This document shows positions 17,517 through 26,547 of a stretch of DNA of 64,000 bases, piece after piece (position 1 is the first letter of the stretch; each line of letters starts with the position of its first letter). The DNA comes from CAYVRJ01 sp964453645 (GTDB lineage Bacteria > Bacillota > Clostridia > Christensenellales > JAWKQI01), in assembly GCA_964453645.1 (NCBI GenBank), contig CAYVRJ010000001.1, positions 186,001 through 250,000 on the forward strand, written 5' to 3'. The notes under the pieces are model-generated. The model did not search any database. It was not told the DNA's origin and saw nothing but the letters and a program-made list of their open reading frames with translations. The position numbers and the translations under genes were made by a program.

Positions 17517-17825
17517 GTTTTATTCATAATTGTGCACCTTTTGTGTTGATTAAGTGCTTTTATTTATGAAATGTTTGGTGTAATATTATGTTAGTAACAA
17601 ATGAAAGTATAAACGAAAGCAAATTACCGTTGTATAAAACCTGTATGGGAATAGAAAGCAACTTCAAATGGATAAACAGTTTTGGCGAAATGCCAAAATA
17701 TAATGAGTTTTCTTAGTTCAATTTTCAGCGAAAGAAAAACAGTTTGAAACGAAGTATGTGTTAGAATTGTTTGTAGTTTGCGAAAAATGTCTTAGAAGCT
17801 CGAATAAATGGAGGAAAAAGAAACA
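17517..17825 (+). promoter_or_regulatory. Regulatory region of the importer/GRE2 operon
   Basis: A 309-base AT-rich non-coding stretch. It contains a perfect inverted repeat TTTTGGC/GCCAAAA with a five-base centre (17680-17698) and a segment ATGAAAGTATAAACGAAAG (about 17600-17618) that resembles the TTTC-type elements at the other cluster promoters, read on the opposite strand. A GTGTAATATTATG (about 17578-17590) could be a -10 region without a good -35, as in AraC-activated promoters. I cannot place the transcription start. Confidence 0.5.
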
Positions 17826-18857
17826 ATGAAAAAAAGAAGTTTTTACCTTGTACTTGCTTTTGTGATCATCGCTTCCATGATTATCACAGGCTGTGCAGCT
17901 CCCGCTCCTGCGGAGACTCCAGCGGCACCCGCTGCTCCTGCAGAAAACGGAGGCGAAACACCCGCTGAGCCCGAAGCTCCCGCTGCTCCCGCAGAAGGGC
18001 TGACAAAGGCAGTATTCATTTCCGACTTTGCAAATGAATCTCAGGCATATGCATCCAAAGTTTTCACCAAATACGGTGCTGAATATGGATTCGACATCAC
18101 CCTGTTAGACGGCAAAGGCGATGCACAGATTCAAGCTCAGGCAGTTGGCAATGCAGTTGCACAGGGCGCAGAAGTAATCTTCATCAATCCCTTTGATGTA
18201 AAAGCAATTGTTCCCAGCTTAATGGAAGCAAAAGCAGCAGGCGTAAAAATTGGTCTTTTCTCTTCTGACTTAGCTCCTGAATCTGCAAGCAACCGCGACT
18301 TCTTCGTTGGCGCAAACGACAACGATGCAGGCGTATTCGCTGCACAGGCAATCCTCAACAAGTTCCCCGAGGGTGCAAAAGTAGTTGAAGTTATGGGTCA
18401 GGCTGGTCACGACGCGCAGATCAAACGTCACGACGGTTTCACACAGGCAATCGAAGGCAAAAACATCGAAGTATTAGATTCTCAGGCTGCACAACAGTGG
18501 GCAACCGCAGATGCACTGGCAATCATGGAAGACTTCATCGTTAAGAACGGCGACAAAATCCAGGCTGTATTCTGCCACTGGGATAACGGCGCTAAGGGCG
18601 TTATCGAAGCGTTAAAAGCTGCTAACATGAACGATGTATACCTCGTTGCTGTTGACGGCTGCAAAGCTGGTTTCGATCAAGTTCGCGCTGGCGATCAGGG
18701 TGCAACAATCATGCAGAACTTTGTAACCATGGTTAAGGACAGCTTAACAGTTGCAAGAAAAGCATTGGACGGCGAAGCTTACGATGCAGTAAACTTCATC
18801 AAGTTCGACATTATCACTTCCGATAACATCGCAGATTTCGAAGTTCCCGAGTGGTAA
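17826..18857 (+). CDS. CUT2 sugar ABC transporter, substrate-binding lipoprotein
   Basis: 343 residues. The signal peptide ends in a lipobox (IITGC), followed by a Pro/Ala/Glu-rich linker of about 35 residues that tethers the domain to the membrane. The rest is a periplasmic-binding-protein type 1 fold (RbsB-like; DGKGDAQIQAQAVGNAVAQG, HWDNGAKG). It captures a monosaccharide or polyol for the importer encoded downstream. The ATG at 17826 gives a proper signal peptide and has GGAGG at 17810-17814; an ATG at 17808 is less likely. Its codon choice looks more biased than its neighbours, suggesting high expression. Confidence 0.93.
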   Translation: MKKRSFYLVLAFVIIASMIITGCAAPAPAETPAAPAAPAENGGETPAEPEAPAAPAEGLTKAVFISDFANESQAYASKVFTKYGAEYGFDITLLDGKGDAQIQAQAVGNAVAQGAEVIFINPFDVKAIVPSLMEAKAAGVKIGLFSSDLAPESASNRDFFVGANDNDAGVFAAQAILNKFPEGAKVVEVMGQAGHDAQIKRHDGFTQAIEGKNIEVLDSQAAQQWATADALAIMEDFIVKNGDKIQAVFCHWDNGAKGVIEALKAANMNDVYLVAVDGCKAGFDQVRAGDQGATIMQNFVTMVKDSLTVARKALDGEAYDAVNFIKFDIITSDNIADFEVPEW

Positions 18858-18872
18858 GATAAACATAACAGT

Positions 18873-18911
18873 AATAAGGCTCGTTTCGGTACATTCGGTA
18901 CGAGCCTTATT
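18873..18911 (+). terminator. Intercistronic hairpin after the binding-protein gene
   Basis: Perfect 12-bp arms AATAAGGCTCGT (18873-18884) and ACGAGCCTTATT (18900-18911), followed by only a short T-rich tail. Placed between the binding protein and ATPase genes, it probably acts as a partial terminator or 3' stabiliser that raises binding-protein mRNA. Confidence 0.7.
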
Positions 18912-18935
18912 GTTATAATGAAAGGGGTGGTATCC

Positions 18936-20423
18936 GTGGCATCAGTAAACAATAATCAAAACATTATCTTGTCTATTCAAAATGTAAATAAGTCGTTTCC
19001 CGGCGTTAAGGCGCTCAACAACGTGTCCGTCGAAGTGGAAAAAGGTGTGGTACACGGTATAGTGGGTGAGAACGGTGCCGGAAAATCAACGCTCATGAAA
19101 ATCCTATCGGGCGTTTACACAAAAGACTCAGGTACAGTTGTATTTGACGGTGAGACCATTGAACACACGACACCGGTACAATCCCTGAACAGAGGACTGA
19201 GTATCATCTATCAGGAGTTTAACCTAGTGAACACAATGAGCGTGGGTGAAAACATCTTTCTTGGCCGCTTCAAGGAAATGAAGGGCATGAAGGGAACTCA
19301 TGCAAAAGCAAAAGAATTGTTAGACAGCATCGGTTGCGACATTAAAACAACCTCAATGGTTGCAGATTTAAGCGTATCTCAAAAACAAATGGTGGAAATC
19401 ACCAAGGCCTTATCCTTCAATTCAAAACTCATCATCATGGATGAACCCAGCAGCAGCTTGACCCATGACGAGTTAAAAGGTTTGTACAACATCATCAACA
19501 AGCTGCGAAACGATGGAATTTCCATCATCTATATCAGCCACAAGCTGGACGAAATATTCCAGTTGTGTAACACTGTCACAATTATGAGAGACGGAAACGT
19601 GATCGACACGAAGAAAATAGAAGATTTAACCAGAGAAGAAATGATCGCCAAGATGGTTGGTCGGCCCATTGAGCAGGAGTATCCGCCAAGGCCCCACGCT
19701 GCCAGCGATGTGCTGTTGGAAGTAAAAAACCTCAACACCCGCAAGCTAAAGGACATCAACTTCCAGCTAAAGAGAGGGGAGATCCTCGGATTTGTTGGAC
19801 TGGTGGGTGCAGGCAGAACGGAAATTGTGCGTGCCATCTTTGGTGCGGATAAAGTAAAGGGACACACCTTACTCATTGAGGGTAAACCTGTTAGAATTAA
19901 AAATCCCATCGACGCAAAGCGGGCAGGTATCGCCCTTTTACCTGAGGACAGAAAGCTCCAGGGGTTGGTACTTCCCTTCAGCGTAGAAGCCAATATATCC
20001 ATGGCGAGTTTAGATAGAATTAAAAAATTTGGATTCATTAAAAAATCAGCCGAAGTGAAGATCGGTGAAAAGCATATTAAATCACTTTCCATTAAAACCC
20101 CCACGGCAAAGACAAAAGTGCTCAACTTATCCGGGGGTAACCAACAAAAATGCATCGTTGGCCGCTGGCTGGAGACAAACCCCAAGGTGCTCATTTTAGA
20201 CGAACCCACCCGGGGTATTGACGTTGGCGCAAAGTATGAAATATACCTTTTGATGAAACAGGTGGCGGAGAGCGGCGGATCCATCATACTCATTTCCTCC
20301 GAACTTCCCGAGGTGCTCAACATGAGCAACCGAGTGCTCACCATCTGCGACGGAAAGATCACAGGGGAATTTGATCCCGAGGCGGAAGATATCCATGATA
20401 TCATGGAAAAAGCGCTGGGGTAA
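18936..20423 (+). CDS. CUT2 sugar ABC transporter, double ATPase subunit
   Basis: About 495 residues with two nucleotide-binding domains, as in RbsA/XylG. The first has a full Walker A (GENGAGKSTLMK) and Walker B (LIIMDEPSSSLT). The second has the degenerate Walker A GLVGAGRTEIVR but a good LSGGNQQKCIVGRWL signature and ILDEPTRGIDVG Walker B. The GTG at 18936 has GGGGTGG upstream; the in-frame ATG at 18918 has no ribosome-binding site. It energises uptake by the two permeases encoded next. Confidence 0.95.
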   Translation: MASVNNNQNIILSIQNVNKSFPGVKALNNVSVEVEKGVVHGIVGENGAGKSTLMKILSGVYTKDSGTVVFDGETIEHTTPVQSLNRGLSIIYQEFNLVNTMSVGENIFLGRFKEMKGMKGTHAKAKELLDSIGCDIKTTSMVADLSVSQKQMVEITKALSFNSKLIIMDEPSSSLTHDELKGLYNIINKLRNDGISIIYISHKLDEIFQLCNTVTIMRDGNVIDTKKIEDLTREEMIAKMVGRPIEQEYPPRPHAASDVLLEVKNLNTRKLKDINFQLKRGEILGFVGLVGAGRTEIVRAIFGADKVKGHTLLIEGKPVRIKNPIDAKRAGIALLPEDRKLQGLVLPFSVEANISMASLDRIKKFGFIKKSAEVKIGEKHIKSLSIKTPTAKTKVLNLSGGNQQKCIVGRWLETNPKVLILDEPTRGIDVGAKYEIYLLMKQVAESGGSIILISSELPEVLNMSNRVLTICDGKITGEFDPEAEDIHDIMEKALG

Positions 20424-20434
20424 GGAGGAGTATC

Positions 20435-21397
20435 ATGGAAAGAATTCAAAACAATCCGGTATATAAATTTATTCGAAGCAATTTGGTGCTGGTTGCAATC
20501 GTCCTGTTGGTCATCGTAACGGTTGTAGCTCAACCCAATTTCTTGTCGGGCCCCAACTTAAACAACATTATCAGACAGTTTGGCCCCCTGTCCTTTGTGG
20601 CCCTGGGTATGACGTTTGTCATCGTGGGTGGTTTTATCGACTTGTCGGTATCGGGCATTATATCGCTGGTGGTTATCATCACCATGTCTCTCATCGATGT
20701 GATCGGCCAGTTTCCCGCTATTTTGGTGGGTATCGCCGTTGGCGTTGTTGCAGGTTATGTGAACAGCTTAATTATTCTCAGCTGCGGTGCCCTCACCAGT
20801 GCCGAAGCTCTGTTTATCACCTTTGGTATGAGTTTGGTATACGGTGCCCTTGCACTCCTGTTGGCTGGAGGTAACACCACGCACTTGAGTTCGGTGGCAT
20901 CCAGCATCACCATTTTTGAATTTATCGGCAAGGGAAGTATTGGGTTTATCTCTGTATCCTTCCTCATATTCTTGGTCTTCCTAGCAATTCTTTATGTATA
21001 TCAGAAAAAGACGTTTATGGGCAGATCGGTGAACTTAACCGGGGGAAACAAGACGGCAGCAGCCCTGTCGGGTATTCCCGTTAGGCGCACCATCAAGCTG
21101 ATCTATACCATTTCTGGTTTGATGTCGGCAATTGGTGCCATTATGCTCTTTGCCCGGGTGACAACCGCTTCCCCCGTCATCGGCAAGAACTTTGAAACCA
21201 ATGCAATCCTAGCGGTTGTGGTGGGCGGAACCAGCCTCAAGGGCGGTGACGGAAGTGTTCTTCGCACCGTGTTGGGTGTTTTGCTGGTAACGCTGATGTC
21301 AAACTGCTTGAACCTGTTGGGTGTGGATACGTTTATGCAGGTCATCTTAAAGGGTGCAATTCTGGTTATTGCAATTTGGCTGGATAACCGCAGGTAA
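20435..21397 (+). CDS. CUT2 sugar ABC transporter, permease 1
   Basis: 320 residues, strongly hydrophobic, with about eight to ten membrane spans of the RbsC fold and the family motif GGFIDLSVSGI near 67. It follows the ATPase after 11 bases with AAGGAGG before the start. A second, different permease gene comes next, so the channel is probably a heterodimer. Confidence 0.93.
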   Translation: MERIQNNPVYKFIRSNLVLVAIVLLVIVTVVAQPNFLSGPNLNNIIRQFGPLSFVALGMTFVIVGGFIDLSVSGIISLVVIITMSLIDVIGQFPAILVGIAVGVVAGYVNSLIILSCGALTSAEALFITFGMSLVYGALALLLAGGNTTHLSSVASSITIFEFIGKGSIGFISVSFLIFLVFLAILYVYQKKTFMGRSVNLTGGNKTAAALSGIPVRRTIKLIYTISGLMSAIGAIMLFARVTTASPVIGKNFETNAILAVVVGGTSLKGGDGSVLRTVLGVLLVTLMSNCLNLLGVDTFMQVILKGAILVIAIWLDNRR

Positions 21398-21409
21398 GGA
21401 GGAACGAAC

Positions 21410-22384
21410 ATGAATTCGATAAGTAAAAAAAGTGCGGGTAAGGTGATTTTAAATGCACTCACCAAACAAAAGGCGTTGGTTGCAATTATTGCGCTCTTTG
21501 TGCTGATGATCTTCACAAGCCCAATGTTTTTCTCGACATACAATTTAATGGAGCTGTTAAAATCTGCATCCGTCTTGGAAGTGCTGGCCTTTGGGGTGAC
21601 CCTCACCGTCATTTGCGGAGGGTGCGATCTGTCCATCGGCAGTGTCATGTGCCTGTCGGGCATCGTTTCCATACAAATGATGGAACTCATGCCCATGCCC
21701 TTAGCCATCCTGGTTGGATTGGTGTGTGGCGTGGTGGTTGGGTTTATCAACGGATTTTTAATTGTTAAACAGCGCACAGAACCCTTCATCATCACACTGG
21801 GTATGGGTATGCTGATCAAAGGTATTTGTCAGCAGATGACAGAAGCGAGACCCATCGCTGCATCCCATCCCGACTTTATGATGATCTCCAACGGCAAGCT
21901 GTTTAACACCATTCCCAATATTGTGGTCATTATGGCGGTGGTGCTGGTGGCCATGCTGCTGCTCCTGCGCTACACTTCTTTTGGAAGAAATTGCTACGCC
22001 ATCGGCGGCGACTACGACGTTGCCAAATACTCGGGTATCAACGTTATTTTCACCAAGTGGGCCACTTATGTGATTTGTGGTTTCACTGCGGCACTGGGCG
22101 GCATCATGCTCTCCTCCCTGTTAAACTCCGGCTCCTCCACCTACGGCGACACAACGGCACTGTTCGTGAACTGCGGCGTTGTGGTGGGCGGCACATCCTT
22201 TGCAGGGGGCGTTGGCGGCATATGGCAGTCTGCCATCGGACTCTTTGTATTTGCATTACTCAACAACTGCTTGAATATGTTAGGAATAGATCCATACATT
22301 CAGCAGATCTTGCAGGGTGTGGTCATCGTTGCCATCATTTGGTTTGACTGCTTTGGCAGAAAGCTCAAGAGAGAAGCAGTTTAG
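21410..22384 (+). CDS. CUT2 sugar ABC transporter, permease 2
   Basis: 324 residues with the same RbsC fold; the GGCDLSIGSVMCLSG motif sits near 70 and the end contains GGTSFAGGVGGIWQ and an IQQILQGVVIVAIIWFD helix. It differs clearly in sequence from permease 1. It is 12 bases downstream of that gene and 8 bases upstream of the AroE-like gene, showing tight operon organisation. Confidence 0.93.
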   Translation: MNSISKKSAGKVILNALTKQKALVAIIALFVLMIFTSPMFFSTYNLMELLKSASVLEVLAFGVTLTVICGGCDLSIGSVMCLSGIVSIQMMELMPMPLAILVGLVCGVVVGFINGFLIVKQRTEPFIITLGMGMLIKGICQQMTEARPIAASHPDFMMISNGKLFNTIPNIVVIMAVVLVAMLLLLRYTSFGRNCYAIGGDYDVAKYSGINVIFTKWATYVICGFTAALGGIMLSSLLNSGSSTYGDTTALFVNCGVVVGGTSFAGGVGGIWQSAIGLFVFALLNNCLNMLGIDPYIQQILQGVVIVAIIWFDCFGRKLKREAV

Positions 22385-22392
22385 GAGGAATT

Positions 22393-23253
22393 ATGAAGGA
22401 ACAAAATTATTTAGATTGTTTGGTGGGCGTATTCGGTCATCCAGTGGCCGAAAACCCCGGTGTGGTCATACAGGAAGCTGCATTTAAGGAAATGGGGTTA
22501 AACCTGTGGCGGTTCTTAACCATCGACGTTGACCCCGACAAAATAAAAGAGGCCATCGACGGACTGTTGGCCTTTAAAATGAGGGGAATCAACTGCACCA
22601 TGCCCCACAAAATTAAGGTGCTCGAATACTTGGATGAAATGTCCGAGAGTGCAAAACTCATCGGCGCAGTGAACACCATTGTGAACAACAACGGAAAATT
22701 GTTCGGCGAAAACACCGACGGCAAGGGTTTGATGGAATCGTTGAGTGAAAACGGCGTGCAGCCCAAGGGTAAAAAGGTGGTTATGCTGGGCGCTGGCGGT
22801 GCGGCGAGAGCCATTGGCGTGGAGCTTTGCTTAGCCGGGATTCAGAGCATCACCATCGTGAACCGTCCCGAAGACAAGGCGCTGGGCGATAGCCTCATTG
22901 AAATACTGAAGAAACTGTGTGCAGATGTAACTTATGTGAACTGGGACAGCAAATATGCAATTCCTAGCGACACCGATATCTTCATCAACGCAACGTCCAT
23001 CGGGCTGTACCCCAACGTGGACGATCTGCCTAATATCGATGTGGAGACCATTTTACCCTCCATGTTTGTGCAAGACGTCATCCCCAACCCTGCTGTGACG
23101 CCCCTATTAAAGGCGGCAGAGAAGCGGGGAGCCAAGTGGAACACGGGCACAGGTATGCTCATTAACCAAGCGGCAATCAATATTGAAATGTGGACGGGTA
23201 AGAAACCCAACAAGGACGTAATGTTAAAGGCATTACAGGAAGCGCTCTCGTAA
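22393..23253 (+). CDS. Shikimate-dehydrogenase-like oxidoreductase lacking the shikimate-binding serines
   Basis: 286 residues of the AroE/YdiB family with an N-terminal substrate domain and a Rossmann domain (MLGAGGAARAIG). The catalytic lysine (NCTMPHK), the Asn in GAVNT, the Asp in ENTDGKG and the late Gln in GMLINQAA are all kept. However, the motif that normally reads HSxSP and holds the shikimate carboxylate reads AENPGV here, with neither serine. The enzyme therefore probably acts on a related polyol or cyclitol instead of shikimate. It lies inside the importer/GRE2 operon, not among aromatic biosynthesis genes, which supports a catabolic role. Confidence 0.87.
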   Translation: MKEQNYLDCLVGVFGHPVAENPGVVIQEAAFKEMGLNLWRFLTIDVDPDKIKEAIDGLLAFKMRGINCTMPHKIKVLEYLDEMSESAKLIGAVNTIVNNNGKLFGENTDGKGLMESLSENGVQPKGKKVVMLGAGGAARAIGVELCLAGIQSITIVNRPEDKALGDSLIEILKKLCADVTYVNWDSKYAIPSDTDIFINATSIGLYPNVDDLPNIDVETILPSMFVQDVIPNPAVTPLLKAAEKRGAKWNTGTGMLINQAAINIEMWTGKKPNKDVMLKALQEALS

Positions 23254-23275
23254 AGAAATAAAGAGATAAAAAACC

Positions 23276-25639
23276 ATGAAAAATATATTTGAAATCGATA
23301 ACCTGCCTCAAGGTGACAGGTCTAAACAGTTAAAACAACGGTTGTATATGGAAGATCGGTATGCATCCATCGAACAGGCAAGAATTGTAACCGAGGTGTA
23401 TGCCAAAAACGAGGGAATGCCCTTGTGTGTCCTTCGCCCCTTGGCGCTAAAGGAAACGCTGGAGCGGATTAAGATTCGCATCGATCCCGGCGAGATCATC
23501 GTGGGCAACCGCACCGAAGGCATTCGCGGAGGAGTAATCTTTCCCGAATCGGGACTTTCGTGGGTGGATCGAGAGATCGAAACCCTAGACAGCCGTCCTC
23601 AGGACAAATTTAAGATGCATCCCGAAGATATTCAAGAGTTTCGGGATGTGATCTTCCCCTACTGGTCGGGTAAGACTTTGGAAGATGTGTTGGAGGAGCG
23701 GATTGGTCCGGAAATGAAGGCCATCGGCAAGGTGGCTAAGATCAACCAAACCGATCACGCCCAAGGGCACATTTGCCCCAACACAAAGAATTGGCTTGCA
23801 CTCGGGCCGAAGGGTATTGGATTACAAGCCAAAAAGTATAGGGAACAACGCCCTCAACATGCAGATTTTTATCGGGGCATAGAGCTGGCTATGGAGGGTG
23901 CGTGCAACTTTATGCAGCGCTACGCCACATTAGCCGAAGAGTTGGCAGCTAATCCCGCATACAATAGGGATGAGATGTTGCAAGTGGCACAGGTGTGCAA
24001 AAAGATTGCAGTTGCTCCCCCCGAAACCTTCTTGGAAGCGGTGCAGAGCGTTTGGTTCTTGTTTGTGCTGCTCCAAGCCGAATCCAACGCCTCCTCCTTC
24101 TCTCCCGGACGAATGGATCAGTACTTGCTGCCCTTCTACCAAAGGGATGTAGACGCAGGTTTGCTCACATTGGAGAGTGCGCTGGACATCATTGAATCAT
24201 TGTTTATTAAATTTAACGAGCTGGTGTATTTGAGAAGTTCGGGCAGTGCCAAGTATTTCGCTGGGTTCCCCATTGGGTTTAATGTGGCCATCGGCGGGCA
24301 GTTGTCCGACGGATCGGACGCTTCCAACGAACTGTCCTATCTGTTCTTAAAGGCACAGGAGCACCTAGGCCTGCCCCAGCCCAACTTATCGGCACGGGTG
24401 TTTAAAGATTCACCCACCCACTTCTTAAAGCGGTGCACCGAAGTAATCAGCAAGGGCAGCGGTATGCCCCAGTTGTTTAACGACGAAGCCATCATTCCTG
24501 CTTTAAAAAACAAGGGCATAGCCGATGCTGATGCAAAAAATTATGCCGTGGTGGGATGCGTGGAGTTAACCACCATGGGGAACAACCTTGGCTGGAGTGA
24601 TGCAGCCATGTTTAACTTGGTAAAAGCTTTGGAGCTTGCCTTAAACGACGGAAAGTGTCTGTTAACCGGCGTGCAGATGGGTGCCAAGACGGGAACAATA
24701 ACCGACCACAAGACCTTTGAGGATGTTGAAAAAGCACTGATGACTCAGATCGACTTCTTCTTTGGCAGAATGCTCACTTGCTGTGAAATTGTGGAGAAGG
24801 CACACGCAGAAATTCTGCCCTCCCCGCTGTTGTCGGGCGTGGTGGATGACTGTTTGGAAAAGGCAATGGATGTCACGGCGGGTGGAGCCATCTATAATCT
24901 CTCGGGCATACAGGTGATTCAGTGTGCAAATGTGGCAGATAGCTTAGCGGCACTAAAGACGCTGGTCTATGACGAACAGATCATCGACCGGGAAGCCCTG
25001 CACAAGGCACTGCTTTCAAACTTTGAGGGCAACGAAGTCATGCGGCAGCGGCTGCTAAACAAAGCGCCCAAATACGGCAACGATATCGAATGGGTGGATG
25101 AAATCGCCCACAAGTGGATTAAAATCTTTGCAGATAAATTTAATGGCCATAAAAACGCTCGGGGTGGCGTGTACCACACGGGTATGTACACTGTCTCTGC
25201 CCACGTGCCCATGGGTCAAAATGTGGGGGCAACCCCCGATGGACGGTTTTCCAAGGAACCGTTGGCAGACGGAGGTATGTCTGCCGTGTACGGCCGGGAT
25301 ATGAAAGGCCCCACAGCACTGCTGCGCTCGGTGGCCAGAGTGGATTCCTCCCTTGGCAGCAACGGCACACTGCTCAACATGAAGTTTTTACCCTCCTTCT
25401 TTAAGACGGATGAGGGCATCAACAAGTTTGTGTCCATGATTAAGGCCTTTGTGGAGTTGAAAATCGGTCACGTTCAATTTAACGTGGTGAACGCCGAGGA
25501 GTTGAGAAGTGCACAGCAAAACCCCGAAAAGTACAAGAGTTTAACCATCCGGGTAGCGGGGTATACAGCTTATTTCACAGAGCTCGCCCACGATTTACAA
25601 AACGAAATCATTGCCCGCACCAGCTACGGTGATATTTAA
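23276..25639 (+). CDS. Glycyl radical enzyme, dehydratase-type, substrate unknown (GRE2)
   Basis: 787 residues of the pyruvate formate-lyase superfamily. The radical cysteine is Cys428 in VVGCVELTTMGNN with Glu430, and the glycyl site is Gly762 in RVAGYTAYF. As in GRE1 the C-x-E pair indicates elimination chemistry. The flank (GNNLGWSDAAMFN) differs from GRE1 (GKWGYRCTGMSFLN), so the two are separate subfamilies, not recent duplicates. It overlaps its activase gene by one base and follows the AroE-like gene, linking the radical step to an importer and a dehydrogenase. Confidence 0.93.
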   Translation: MKNIFEIDNLPQGDRSKQLKQRLYMEDRYASIEQARIVTEVYAKNEGMPLCVLRPLALKETLERIKIRIDPGEIIVGNRTEGIRGGVIFPESGLSWVDREIETLDSRPQDKFKMHPEDIQEFRDVIFPYWSGKTLEDVLEERIGPEMKAIGKVAKINQTDHAQGHICPNTKNWLALGPKGIGLQAKKYREQRPQHADFYRGIELAMEGACNFMQRYATLAEELAANPAYNRDEMLQVAQVCKKIAVAPPETFLEAVQSVWFLFVLLQAESNASSFSPGRMDQYLLPFYQRDVDAGLLTLESALDIIESLFIKFNELVYLRSSGSAKYFAGFPIGFNVAIGGQLSDGSDASNELSYLFLKAQEHLGLPQPNLSARVFKDSPTHFLKRCTEVISKGSGMPQLFNDEAIIPALKNKGIADADAKNYAVVGCVELTTMGNNLGWSDAAMFNLVKALELALNDGKCLLTGVQMGAKTGTITDHKTFEDVEKALMTQIDFFFGRMLTCCEIVEKAHAEILPSPLLSGVVDDCLEKAMDVTAGGAIYNLSGIQVIQCANVADSLAALKTLVYDEQIIDREALHKALLSNFEGNEVMRQRLLNKAPKYGNDIEWVDEIAHKWIKIFADKFNGHKNARGGVYHTGMYTVSAHVPMGQNVGATPDGRFSKEPLADGGMSAVYGRDMKGPTALLRSVARVDSSLGSNGTLLNMKFLPSFFKTDEGINKFVSMIKAFVELKIGHVQFNVVNAEELRSAQQNPEKYKSLTIRVAGYTAYFTELAHDLQNEIIARTSYGDI

Positions 25640-26520
25640 TGGTTGCCAATATCTTTGATATCAAGCGGTTTGGCACCAACGACGGAGAGGGGCTGCGCAC
25701 CGTGATATTCATCAAGGGGTGCCCCCTGTGCTGCCGCTGGTGCCACAACCCCGAGGGGCTTTCGAGGGAGATTGGCGTTTGGCGCACGGGCAACTGCATG
25801 GGCTGTTTGATTTGCACAAAGACCTGCAAAAACGGTGCCATCACCTGCCTTAACGGGGAGATATCCGTTTTGCACAGTGCCTGTACGGCCTGCGGGGCGT
25901 GTGTGAAAGAATGCCCCACGGGTGCCCTTCAGTTTGACGCCAAGGCTATGAGTGTAGACGAAGTGCTCCTTGAAATTGAACGGGACAGGGTTTTTTATGC
26001 CGATGGCGGGGGAGTGACCTTGAGTGGCGGAGAACCCACCTTGAACAGTGCATTTTCCTTAGCTCTGCTCTCTGGATGTAAGGAGAGGGCAATAAACACG
26101 GCTATTGAGACCTGCCTGCATACAGACAAGGACACCCTGCAACAGTTTATGGCCGTGACCGACAGCTTTATTGCAGACATCAAACTCATCGACCCCACGC
26201 GCCACAAGAGGGATACGGGGGTGGACAACGGGATGATTCTTGAAAACATAACCTTTCTTGCAAAGAGCGGAGTAGACCTTTTAATCCGCATCCCTTTAAT
26301 ACCCAACCACACGGCGGATGAGCAGAACTTGAGGGGCATTGCAGACTTTTTAAGACCCCTTGGCACAAAGGTGCAGCTCATCAACTACAACCCCTTGTGC
26401 GTTTCGAAATATCGTTCCCTGCAAAAGCAATACATTCAGTATGCGGCAAATTCCCCCTATACAAAGGATGAGATGATGGGGTTTGCGTTGTATTTCGAGG
26501 GAATGGATGTTATTTTTTAA
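25639..26520 (+). CDS. Glycyl-radical enzyme activase with two-cluster ferredoxin insert
   Basis: 293-residue radical SAM activase. CPLCCRWC (C-x3-C-x2-C) holds the SAM cluster. Two further [4Fe-4S] motifs follow (CMGCLICTKTC and CTACGACVKEC), typical of activases for dehydratases and decarboxylases such as glycerol dehydratase. GGGVTLSGGEPT is the SAM motif. The start ATG overlaps the GRE2 stop codon (TAATG), so translation is coupled and the pair is certainly cognate. Confidence 0.95.
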   Translation: MVANIFDIKRFGTNDGEGLRTVIFIKGCPLCCRWCHNPEGLSREIGVWRTGNCMGCLICTKTCKNGAITCLNGEISVLHSACTACGACVKECPTGALQFDAKAMSVDEVLLEIERDRVFYADGGGVTLSGGEPTLNSAFSLALLSGCKERAINTAIETCLHTDKDTLQQFMAVTDSFIADIKLIDPTRHKRDTGVDNGMILENITFLAKSGVDLLIRIPLIPNHTADEQNLRGIADFLRPLGTKVQLINYNPLCVSKYRSLQKQYIQYAANSPYTKDEMMGFALYFEGMDVIF

Positions 26521-26547
26521 AACATGTTTATGAAAGAGAGTAAACCT

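Noticed and set aside
19529..20533. Long minus-strand open frame across the ABC ATPase gene
   Set aside because: Composition mirrors the strongly supported ATPase on the plus strand and crosses into the permease gene.
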